This document shows positions 20,018 to 26,827 of a stretch of 55,285 nucleotides of DNA, piece after piece. The DNA is from Candidatus Kaiserbacteria bacterium CG10_big_fil_rev_8_21_14_0_10_47_16 (lineage in GTDB: Bacteria > Patescibacteriota > Minisyncoccia > Phycocordibacterales > UBA918). The first letter of the stretch is position 1; every line of letters starts with the position of its first letter. The notes beneath the pieces were generated by a model, which made no database searches, had not been told where the DNA came from, and saw only the letters and a list, made by a program, of their open reading frames with translations. Where the stretch lies: positions 86,177-141,461 of the forward strand of contig PFBI01000006.1 of the NCBI GenBank assembly GCA_002773395.1. Reading direction: 5' to 3'. A program made the position numbers and the translations under genes.

Positions 20018-20341
20018 TTACGCATCAATCTTTGCAGCGAGAATGAAATCGTTGTTTGAAAGTCCTAGAATAGCGTGCGTTGAGAGATCAATCCGCACGT
20101 TCTTGTAGTCCGTAAGGTGAATGTCAGGATGATGTCCTTCTGATTCAGCGATTTCGCCTACCCTATTCACAAATGCTAATGCTTCCTTAAAATCTGCAAA
20201 GGTATACGAACGACTAATAGTCTTTGTGTCTTCAGAGACACTCCAGTCTGGAATTTGAGTAAGGAGAATATCTGCTTCCACCTTATTAAGCGGAAGTACG
20301 CCACCTTCACACGCTTCACATTTTTGTTGAGTAAGTTCCAT
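20018..20341 (-). CDS. pterin-4a-carbinolamine dehydratase
   Basis: SRSYTFADFKEALAFVNRVGEIAESEGHHPDIHLTDYKNVRIDLSTHAILGLSNNDFILAAKID. Confidence 0.92.
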   Translation of the reverse strand: MELTQQKCEACEGGVLPLNKVEADILLTQIPDWSVSEDTKTISRSYTFADFKEALAFVNRVGEIAESEGHHPDIHLTDYKNVRIDLSTHAILGLSNNDFILAAKIDA

Positions 20342-20352
20342 AACGTAACCGG

Positions 20353-21306
20353 TTATCGACTCACAACGATCGTACGGCGGATAGTGTCGAAAGCTGCAGT
20401 CAAAGCTGCTGCATCAAACTCAGTTACGGTCCCTTCTGGGTAGTTCTGGAGAACGCCATAGTGTACAAAGTATCGAACAGCCATACACGGATTGATACCA
20501 GGGAGCGCAAAGACTGTTTCCTCATATCGATTCCCTGCGCCTGCACCACTTGATGTTGCTACGGAATACGTTGTATCACCGTCATTAAGAGAGACTGCCG
20601 TATACTCACCATCGAGGAACATGCCCGCGTCACACGTTGTAGCGTCCGGAATCGTTTCAATACTGAAGTAACTGTCTGCAGAAAGGTTGGTTCCCGTCGC
20701 CATTTGCGTTGGAATTGCAAACTTCACTCCGTAAATGCTCGTATCAGGGTTCATTTGGTATACGTACGATTCATCAACGCGGTAATCCGCAGACAATCCT
20801 TCAGATGTTGACGCGACAAGACCAGGGAATCGGAGTGTTACACCGAGACCACCACTGTGGTACACCGCATCGAGATCAGATCCTTCTGATACATCCGCAA
20901 TACGCACACATCCGAGGTATGTGTTCTGTTCGTTGTTTTCAAGTACGATGGCACCGTTGCCTTTTGACCAGAATACAAATGATTCATTTTCATTTGCGTA
21001 CCGTACGCCATCTGCAGAAATAGTTTGATCTAAATCAAATGTCCGTCCATCACTCAACACTACATGTACAGATCCTGTAGGAACTGGCGGCTCACCCGGA
21101 GTTGAGGTTGCGGGCGCGTCACCTTGGTAGAGCGTTGCTGCAATTGTTGCACCTTCGTTACATGCGTATGCAATGTTTACACCAGTCGGAACAGTTGTTG
21201 CATCCTGTGAATCATCAACACCCTGTGACACCATGTAATACCACCAACCTGCGAAGATAATAATGAGTAAGAGGAGACTAAAAAAGACTATTTTTTTCAT
21301 ATACAC
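20353..21306 (-). CDS. membrane-anchored protein with MliC-type lysozyme-inhibitor domain
   Basis: IAYACNEGATIAA...GRTFDLDQTISADGVRYANENESFVFWSKGNGAIVLEN...YLGCV matches the MliC consensus; extra C-terminal domain. Confidence 0.75.
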   Translation of the reverse strand: MYMKKIVFFSLLLLIIIFAGWWYYMVSQGVDDSQDATTVPTGVNIAYACNEGATIAATLYQGDAPATSTPGEPPVPTGSVHVVLSDGRTFDLDQTISADGVRYANENESFVFWSKGNGAIVLENNEQNTYLGCVRIADVSEGSDLDAVYHSGGLGVTLRFPGLVASTSEGLSADYRVDESYVYQMNPDTSIYGVKFAIPTQMATGTNLSADSYFSIETIPDATTCDAGMFLDGEYTAVSLNDGDTTYSVATSSGAGAGNRYEETVFALPGINPCMAVRYFVHYGVLQNYPEGTVTEFDAAALTAAFDTIRRTIVVSR

Positions 21307-21407
21307 CTAGTATAGCAATATTGGACCAACTCGGACAGCGTGCTCGAAAGTGACAAAATCGTCTATATGCGATATGCTCCAAAACGGACAGAAGGAGGGT
21401 CCTCAGT

Positions 21408-21578
21408 ATGGCGCAGAAATCAATGCGTATGGCAGAAAGGTTCGGCCAAGACTGGGCCGAACAACATCCGACCGACAACAATATTCAAACTCGGCCGGCG
21501 TACGACCGCACGCAGAAGTGGCAACGCGAGCCGCAGAAGAAGCCGAAGGATTTCCGGAAGGGATCCACCGACGAATAA
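21408..21578 (+). CDS. 56-aa hydrophilic hypothetical protein
   Basis: MAQKSMRMAERFGQDWAEQHPTDNNIQTRPAYDRTQKWQREPQKKPKDFRKGSTDE; strong SD agaaggaggg; terminator downstream; not in ORF track. Confidence 0.65.
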   Translation: MAQKSMRMAERFGQDWAEQHPTDNNIQTRPAYDRTQKWQREPQKKPKDFRKGSTDE

Positions 21579-21602
21579 GTTCCTAAATTTGAAGGTTTTC
21601 AC

Positions 21603-21628
21603 GGGCCGCAAGCGAATGCTTGCGGCCC
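21603..21628 (+). terminator. rho-independent terminator
   Basis: GGGCCGCAAGC-gaat-GCTTGCGGCCC agttgttttt. Confidence 0.9.
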
Positions 21629-21744
21629 AGTTGTTTTTAAGCCATATTTTCATAGTTATCCACACCTCCCTACTCTTGACTTGACAATATTTTAATATAT
21701 GCGATAATATCCGCAGGTTCAACAACAACACATAGGGGGCTTTC

Positions 21745-22326
21745 ATGCGCCGCTACATCGTTCTTCTCATCACCTATCTTTCTTTCCACACCTTCACCAC
21801 AGCGGCGCAGGCACAAGAATTGGTTGTAGCGTCTCTCGACACTACAACCTCCGCTGAGGCAACCAGCCTCAACACTTCTTCCCTTTTCCTCGCACACAGC
21901 GAGGCAGCCGCCACAGACAACCACAAACCAATCATCGAGTGGATCTTGGTCCGTGGTGGATCAGATCCAGACGAGGTCAAGCGCCTCACCGAGCTTCGGC
22001 TCGCGTACGGTGTCCTCGACACCACCATTTCGGAGGCGGTCGCCGAGACCGCCAGCGAAGACGCCTACGCCTACCGGCCACGCGCCGTCGCTGGCAAACA
22101 CTTCAATCCGGATCCCGATCCGGATTGGAAAAACTTTTGGAATCCCGGAATGAGAGGCAATATCGAGGGCAAGGAAACTGCCGTGCAATGGTCTCTCGAG
22201 CTCGACGAAATCGAACGCGCCGACCTAGATACCAAGGAATACGACGGCAATCCGTTCAAGTGGAATGCCGGACTGTTCCTCACCTTCGGCAAGAAATACA
22301 GAGAAGCGGTGACGCGTCTCTACTAA
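21745..22326 (+). CDS. secreted hypothetical protein
   Basis: Signal peptide MRRYIVLLITYLSFHTFTTAAQA; single-gene unit with terminator. Confidence 0.65.
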   Translation: MRRYIVLLITYLSFHTFTTAAQAQELVVASLDTTTSAEATSLNTSSLFLAHSEAAATDNHKPIIEWILVRGGSDPDEVKRLTELRLAYGVLDTTISEAVAETASEDAYAYRPRAVAGKHFNPDPDPDWKNFWNPGMRGNIEGKETAVQWSLELDEIERADLDTKEYDGNPFKWNAGLFLTFGKKYREAVTRLY

Positions 22327-22385
22327 GAAACCCGCCTACCGGCAAAAGAAAAGATTAAGATGAGTTCCCAGTTCACGACGAACTA

Positions 22386-22414
22386 GCCCGAGTGTCATAC
22401 CAGACACTTCGGGC
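22386..22414 (+). terminator. rho-independent terminator
   Basis: GCCCGAGTGTC ... GACACTTCGGGC tttttc. Confidence 0.85.
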
Positions 22415-22432
22415 TTTTTCTATGCCAAAATT

Positions 22433-22741
22433 TTATATAAGGATATCAATAGTGAAGGTCACCTCATCATCTTCATAAATATCTTCTGCTTTGCGCACTT
22501 TTACTTTGAGTGGGAGCAGATACGTGCCTGAACGTGAGTCCGGAAATATTGAAGTCTTCCACGATGTCTTCCCGAGTTTCACCATAACGGGCAGTGATCC
22601 AAATCCTCGACGATTCTTTCCATACAGCTCGGTGATTTCACTTGCCAGCTTCTTATCAATCCCCGCAAAATGCCACGCGGCCATATCCCCCGGCCACAGC
22701 CACACCTTTGAAGTAATAGTGAATTTCTTCTTCCGTTTCAT
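22433..22741 (-). CDS. DUF1905-like protein
   Basis: GDMAAWHFAGIDKKLASEI...RRGFGSLPVMVKLGKTSWKTSIFPDSRSGTYLLPLKVKVRKAEDI. Confidence 0.8.
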   Translation of the reverse strand: MKRKKKFTITSKVWLWPGDMAAWHFAGIDKKLASEITELYGKNRRGFGSLPVMVKLGKTSWKTSIFPDSRSGTYLLPLKVKVRKAEDIYEDDEVTFTIDILI

Positions 22742-22833
22742 ACGATAGAGATATTCTAACAGACCCCCAAATCGAGTGCTGAAAAATAGAAATAAATATG
22801 CTACTGTACTAATCGCGCCACGGCGCTTCCTAT

Positions 22834-22958
22834 ATTGCCGGTTCGTCTAATGGTAAGCAAAGCTTCCTGTCATCGCTCGCTCGGTCATGGGAGAGTCCAA
22901 CTCTCCCGCGACGCTCGCTTGCTCGACAGTAGGACTCCTCGCCCTCCCATTAGACGAA
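22834..22958. repeat. tRNA-Gln 5'-fragment hairpin element
   Basis: 22-nt copy of tRNA-Gln 5' end (22834-22855) with inverted CCATTAGACGAAC (22946-22958) and internal stems. Confidence 0.7.
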
Positions 22959-22989
22959 CAAGCATAGAGAAAATATATAGGGATTACAT

Positions 22990-23060
22990 TGCCGGTTCGT
23001 CTAATGGTAGGACTCTGGTTTCTGGTACCAGCTATTGGGGTTCGAGTCCCTGACCGGCAG
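22990..23060 (+). tRNA. tRNA-Gln(CTG)
   Basis: TGCCGGT/ACCGGCA acceptor; CTGGT-TTCTGGT-ACCAG anticodon arm; T-arm GGGGTTCGAGTCCC; CCA not encoded. Confidence 0.9.
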
Positions 23061-23122
23061 CTACAACAAAAATGCACAGCTTCTGCTGTGCATTTTTGTT
23101 GTTATAGCTGCCGGTCAGGGAC
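23046..23122. repeat. about 35-bp imperfect inverted repeat including tRNA-Gln 3' end
   Basis: gtccctgaccggcagcta(ta)(a)caacaaaaatgcacagc-ttct-inverse copy. Confidence 0.85.
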
Positions 23123-23134
23123 GAGAAAGGCGGA

Positions 23135-23161
23135 AGAAAACAGTCCAGTGGACTGTTTTCT
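23135..23161. repeat. perfect palindromic hairpin
   Basis: AGAAAACAGTCC-agt-GGACTGTTTTCT. Confidence 0.85.
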
Positions 23162-23337
23162 GAGCCGGGGTCGAGAACACTTAGTAGATTATGAGCAAGC
23201 GATATAATTACTTAGTGATTCGTGACCGAGTCCCTGACCGACAACCTGTACTGAAGCTGTGAGAATCGAGTCCTTATAAAAACCGACAAAAGAACTTTAC
23301 TTAATGAAATATTCATTATATAAGTCTTAGAAGACCC

Positions 23338-24021
23338 ATGAGACGAAAATACCACCGCAGGCTCAAACGACGTAAACATTCCAATGCTTCAATCAGTGGA
23401 ATTTTTCTTGCGATCCTCACGCTTATGGCAATTGTAGCAAGTGCTGAATCCATTAAACTCCCTAACCTACATCTTGATATTGGTTATTACCTTCTTGTCG
23501 CCCTCATTGCGCTCCTACTATTCTCTATTTCATGGCGCACTATTATGCGTGTGTTCCGCTTTATAAAAAAAGAACAGAAACGTACCCACGATAAAAAACG
23601 CTTCGAGGGATTTAAAACTGTTGCGCAAGTTCAAAACATGAATCCTTTTGAATTTGAAAAATTTGTTGCTTATATCCTCGAAAAAAGTGAGGGGTTGACT
23701 CGGATAAAGGTGACGAATCCTAGTAATGATGGTGGTATCGATATCGAGGCATATGACAAAGATAAAAAAATTCTTATCCAAGTAAAGCGGTATAAGAGAG
23801 GTAATAATGTCGGTCGGCCTGCACTTCAACAACTCGTCGGGGCATACCACCATCAAGCAAGTGAAGGGTGGTGTATCACCACGAGCGATTACACAATGGG
23901 CGGAAGAATGTATGCTGACACACAACCCTCACTTCGTCTTATTGATGGAGGGGAATTCGGTCAGATCATGGAAAAGATTTTTGAAGGAGAATTAGATACA
24001 CATTTCTTTAAAGGTACCTGA
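23338..24021 (+). CDS. membrane-anchored Mrr-like restriction endonuclease domain protein
   Basis: Two N-terminal TM segments; FEFEKFVAYILEKSEGL...DGGIDIEAYDKDKKILIQVKRYK...LQQLVGAYHHQASEGWCITTSDYT (PD-(D/E)xK/Mrr type). Confidence 0.85.
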   Translation: MRRKYHRRLKRRKHSNASISGIFLAILTLMAIVASAESIKLPNLHLDIGYYLLVALIALLLFSISWRTIMRVFRFIKKEQKRTHDKKRFEGFKTVAQVQNMNPFEFEKFVAYILEKSEGLTRIKVTNPSNDGGIDIEAYDKDKKILIQVKRYKRGNNVGRPALQQLVGAYHHQASEGWCITTSDYTMGGRMYADTQPSLRLIDGGEFGQIMEKIFEGELDTHFFKGT

Positions 24022-24080
24022 ACAACCATTCAAATAAATAGAGACAGAAAGACAAAAATCCCACATGCTAAAATATACGT

Positions 24081-24542
24081 ATGAAAAAATGGTATATCGC
24101 TGTGGGTGTCATCATACTTCTTATTATTGCACTCGGTTACTACGCAATCTCTCCCCTCTTTAGAAATATAAAAGTGGATGACGCATTACCTCCAACCAAT
24201 ATCGGTCAAGAATCGGAATCTTCCCCGACAGCCACCGTTACCGGAACTGCAGGACACCCTGCATCAGGCACCGTGAGGATTATTGAGGCTGAGGGAGCGT
24301 CATACCTACGATACGAAAATTTTAAAACAATCAATGGACCCGATATTTACGTATACCTTGCAAAAGATCTTGATGCAAAAGAATTTATCAATATTGGTAA
24401 AGTAAAAGCTACCGAGGGAAATATCAATTACGAGATTCCTGAGGGTGTGAACCTTGATGAGTATCACTATGTACTTACGTGGTGCAAGACGTTTGGAGTC
24501 CTCTTTAATTCTGCTGACCTCACCGGCATCGAAACCGAATAA
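24081..24542 (+). CDS. DM13-domain protein, membrane anchored
   Basis: HPASGTVRIIEAEGASYLRYENFKTINGPDIYVYLAKD...YHYVLTWCKTFGVLFNSADL. Confidence 0.85.
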   Translation: MKKWYIAVGVIILLIIALGYYAISPLFRNIKVDDALPPTNIGQESESSPTATVTGTAGHPASGTVRIIEAEGASYLRYENFKTINGPDIYVYLAKDLDAKEFINIGKVKATEGNINYEIPEGVNLDEYHYVLTWCKTFGVLFNSADLTGIETE

Positions 24543-24550
24543 ACAAAGAG

Positions 24551-24578
24551 AGCCGTCGATCGAGGTGATCGCGGCTCC
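24551..24578 (-). terminator. terminator for minus-strand small genes
   Basis: GAGCCG..GATC..GATC..CGGCTC, minus strand followed by tctttgttt. Confidence 0.65.
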
Positions 24579-24598
24579 GTTGGTTGAAAGGGCGAAGG

Positions 24599-24814
24599 TC
24601 ATTTGTCCTCCGTAACGAGTTTTGTAACTATAACAGAGAGGCACTTACCATATTTCCTTGCGTCGAGATTAAGAGTCTCTTCACAAACAGTTTCTTTTGC
24701 CTCTCTAATGGCATCCGCTTGGGTTTTGGCAGTTACCACAATGGTACCTTTTCGGCCAAAGTTACCACCGTGGTTACCGCCGCCAAACTCCCATACACAG
24801 TAGAATTGTTGCAT
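24599..24814 (-). CDS. 71-aa small protein, paralogue of upstream neighbour
   Basis: MQQFYCVWEFGGGNHGGNFGRKGTIVVTAKTQADAIREAKETVCEETLNLDARKYGKCLSVIVTKLVTEDK; SD-like gaggg; shortened from the 154-aa track ORF. Confidence 0.6.
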   Translation of the reverse strand: MQQFYCVWEFGGGNHGGNFGRKGTIVVTAKTQADAIREAKETVCEETLNLDARKYGKCLSVIVTKLVTEDK

Positions 24815-24821
24815 CCCTCGG

Positions 24822-25070
24822 TCACCCTTTTTTGACAGACTTGGTGACCATGAAGTACCTCCTGTGAAGGTCGTTGCCAAAGACCTCAGTGGCAGCAAGC
24901 CTCTTGGCCTCCTGTTCTGCTGAAGTTCGGTTGCTGGCAACGACAGTGACGGTTTCTTCCGTGCCCATCTTCTCGTTGTGGGTGTGCGTGTATTTGCACG
25001 TAATCTCCCACAAATGCTGATTGGCAGGAAGGGGCTGATTGTCTTGTTCGGGCGCAGGAACAATGTGCAT
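24822..25070 (-). CDS. 82-aa small protein
   Basis: MHIVPAPEQDN...VTVVASNRTSAEQEAKRLAATEVFG...; similar pattern to 24599-24814. Confidence 0.6.
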   Translation of the reverse strand: MHIVPAPEQDNQPLPANQHLWEITCKYTHTHNEKMGTEETVTVVASNRTSAEQEAKRLAATEVFGNDLHRRYFMVTKSVKKG

Positions 25071-25145
25071 CTAACTCTCCTTATATAGGATTACGTTCCA
25101 ACCCGAATATAACCATGGAATTGGGTAAAAGTCCATAGTTTCAGT

Positions 25146-25168
25146 CATAGAAGTGTTATACTTCTATG
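25146..25168. promoter_or_regulatory. inverted repeat overlapping putative -10 upstream of msrB
   Basis: CATAGAAGT-gttat-ACTTCTATG containing TATACT. Confidence 0.45.
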
Positions 25169-25195
25169 TATAGTAGACTTAACATCTCATATTCT

Positions 25196-25585
25196 ATGAA
25201 GAGCGACGACGAATTAAAGAATGAAAATCCTGAGCTCTACCGTGTCGCGCGTGAAAGCGGCACCGAAGCGCCATTTAAAGGTAAATACGTAGACGAGAAA
25301 GCTGACGGCATGTACCACTGCGCCGTGTGCAACGCTTCCCTCTTTTCTTCTGATACTAAGTTTGAAAGCAACTCTGGCTGGCCATCATTTACTGATCCTG
25401 CAAATCGCGAAGCGGTCACACTTCACGAAGATACAAGCGGTGGCATGAGTCGTGTAGAAGTACGCTGCAAAAACTGCGGTGCGCACCTAGGTCACGTCTT
25501 TTCTGATGGACCTGAGAAAGATGGTAAGACGTGCGATCGTTTCTGTATTAACAGCGTCTCGCTCGAACTAAAACCAAAAGTGTAA
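25196..25585 (+). CDS. msrB: peptide-methionine (R)-S-oxide reductase
   Basis: YHCAVCNASLFSSDTKFESNSGWPSF...RVEVRCKNCGAHLGHVFSDGP...RFCINSVSLEL. Confidence 0.95.
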   Translation: MKSDDELKNENPELYRVARESGTEAPFKGKYVDEKADGMYHCAVCNASLFSSDTKFESNSGWPSFTDPANREAVTLHEDTSGGMSRVEVRCKNCGAHLGHVFSDGPEKDGKTCDRFCINSVSLELKPKV

Positions 25586-25587
25586 CT

Positions 25588-25668
25588 ATGACAAAAAAGG
25601 CATACATAGCAGGGGGATGTTTCTGGGGTGAGAAGCGAACACTTGGAGCTTCGCAAGACCTTGCCTGA
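25588..25668 (+). pseudogene. 5' fragment of msrA (26 codons)
   Basis: [26 protein letters not shown]; first 14 codons match the intact msrA at 25752 except residue 2 (T/I). Confidence 0.85.
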
Positions 25669-25719
25669 TATTTTAGAAGGCGGAAGCCGAACTAAAATAT
25701 CGACAAGGTGTACAGCTCC
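25645..25719. repeat. inverted-repeat insert within duplicated msrA 5' end
   Basis: GGAGCT..ACCTTG..GATATTTTAG / CTAAAATATC..CAAGGT..AGCTCC. Confidence 0.75.
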
Positions 25720-25751
25720 TGTAGGGAGTAAGGGATAATAATATTTTCACT

Positions 25752-26243
25752 ATGATAAAAAAGGCATATATAGCGGGAGGATGTTTCTGGGGGTTGGAAG
25801 ACCTCATCCGTGACCTCCCCGGAGTCACCGCAACCGAAGCTGGGTACACCGGTGGAACAAATGAGAACCCGACGTACGAGAACCATCCTGGGCACGCAGA
25901 AGCGCTCGAGGTTGCATACGATTCTGAAAAGACATCGTACAAACAGATTCTTGATTTCTTCTTTCAAATTCATAATCCCACCACACTCAACCAGCAAGGG
26001 AATGATGTTGGTACTTCGTATCGATCAGCAATCTTTTTCCAAGATGAGGCAGAGAAAAAGATTGCTGAAGAAATGATTGAGATTGTAAATGAGTCTGGCC
26101 GGTGGCAGGACCCTGTTGTGACAACCTTGGAGCCATTTACTCGCTTCTGGCCCGCAGAAGACTACCATCAGGATTATTTACAAAAGAATCCTGATGGATA
26201 CACCTGTCACTCAATCTATTTCGATAGCTACCTGAAAGAGTAA
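25752..26243 (+). CDS. msrA: peptide-methionine (S)-S-oxide reductase
   Basis: [33 protein letters not shown]...[13 protein letters not shown]. Confidence 0.95.
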   Translation: MIKKAYIAGGCFWGLEDLIRDLPGVTATEAGYTGGTNENPTYENHPGHAEALEVAYDSEKTSYKQILDFFFQIHNPTTLNQQGNDVGTSYRSAIFFQDEAEKKIAEEMIEIVNESGRWQDPVVTTLEPFTRFWPAEDYHQDYLQKNPDGYTCHSIYFDSYLKE

Positions 26244-26325
26244 TATACCTGTGTAAAGCCAGCTTTACATTTATCGACCTCCTTCCTATACTGTATGTAT
26301 TGAAAGGAGGTTAATTTAATTTAAT

Positions 26326-26826
26326 ATGAATACAACACAGACAGTGATCCTTATTATCGTTCTCATTGTTATCGGTATTAGCAGTTATGCATTTCTTAAA
26401 AATGACAGTAACGATGCAATGATGGATGACGGTACGATGATGCAAGACGACAGTACGATGGAAGATACCAGCATGAAAGATGACACGGTGATGGAGGGAG
26501 ACGCTATAATGAGTGATCATGGTTCATACGAAGCATACAGTCCGGAAAAGCTCGCAAAAGCTGATAACGGTGATGTGATTCTCTTTTTCCGCGCATCGTG
26601 GTGTCCAACATGTCGAGCGCTAGATGCTGATATTAAATCTCACCGGAGTGACATCCCAGCAGGCGTAACGATCCTCGATGTTGATTACGATAATTCCACC
26701 GCACTCAAACAAAAGTACGGCGTTACGTACCAACACACGCTCGTACAGGTAGACGCACAAGGTAATATGATTACAAAGTGGAGTAGTTCACCAACACTTA
26801 CTTCCCTCCTCACCAACGTAATCTAG
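26326..26826 (+). CDS. membrane-anchored thioredoxin-like protein with Met/Asp-rich linker
   Basis: N-terminal TM; Met-rich NDAMMDDGTMMQDDSTMEDTSMKDDTVMEGDAIM; FRASWCPTCRALDADI. Confidence 0.85.
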   Translation: MNTTQTVILIIVLIVIGISSYAFLKNDSNDAMMDDGTMMQDDSTMEDTSMKDDTVMEGDAIMSDHGSYEAYSPEKLAKADNGDVILFFRASWCPTCRALDADIKSHRSDIPAGVTILDVDYDNSTALKQKYGVTYQHTLVQVDAQGNMITKWSSSPTLTSLLTNVI

Positions 26827-26827
26827 T

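Noticed and set aside
21745-22358. Overlapping Arg-rich ORFs at 21939..22358 and 21953..22153
   Set aside because: Alternative frames of the signal-peptide-bearing ORF 21745..22326; no independent SD or motif.
22847-23077. Minus ORF with SSNGRARSPTVEQ-like peptide
   Set aside because: Typical spurious translation of antisense tRNA sequence.
24830-25063. N-terminal extension of the 154-aa ORF at 24599..25063
   Set aside because: Overlaps the better supported 82-aa gene in another frame; the real start is likely at 24814 after an SD-like motif.
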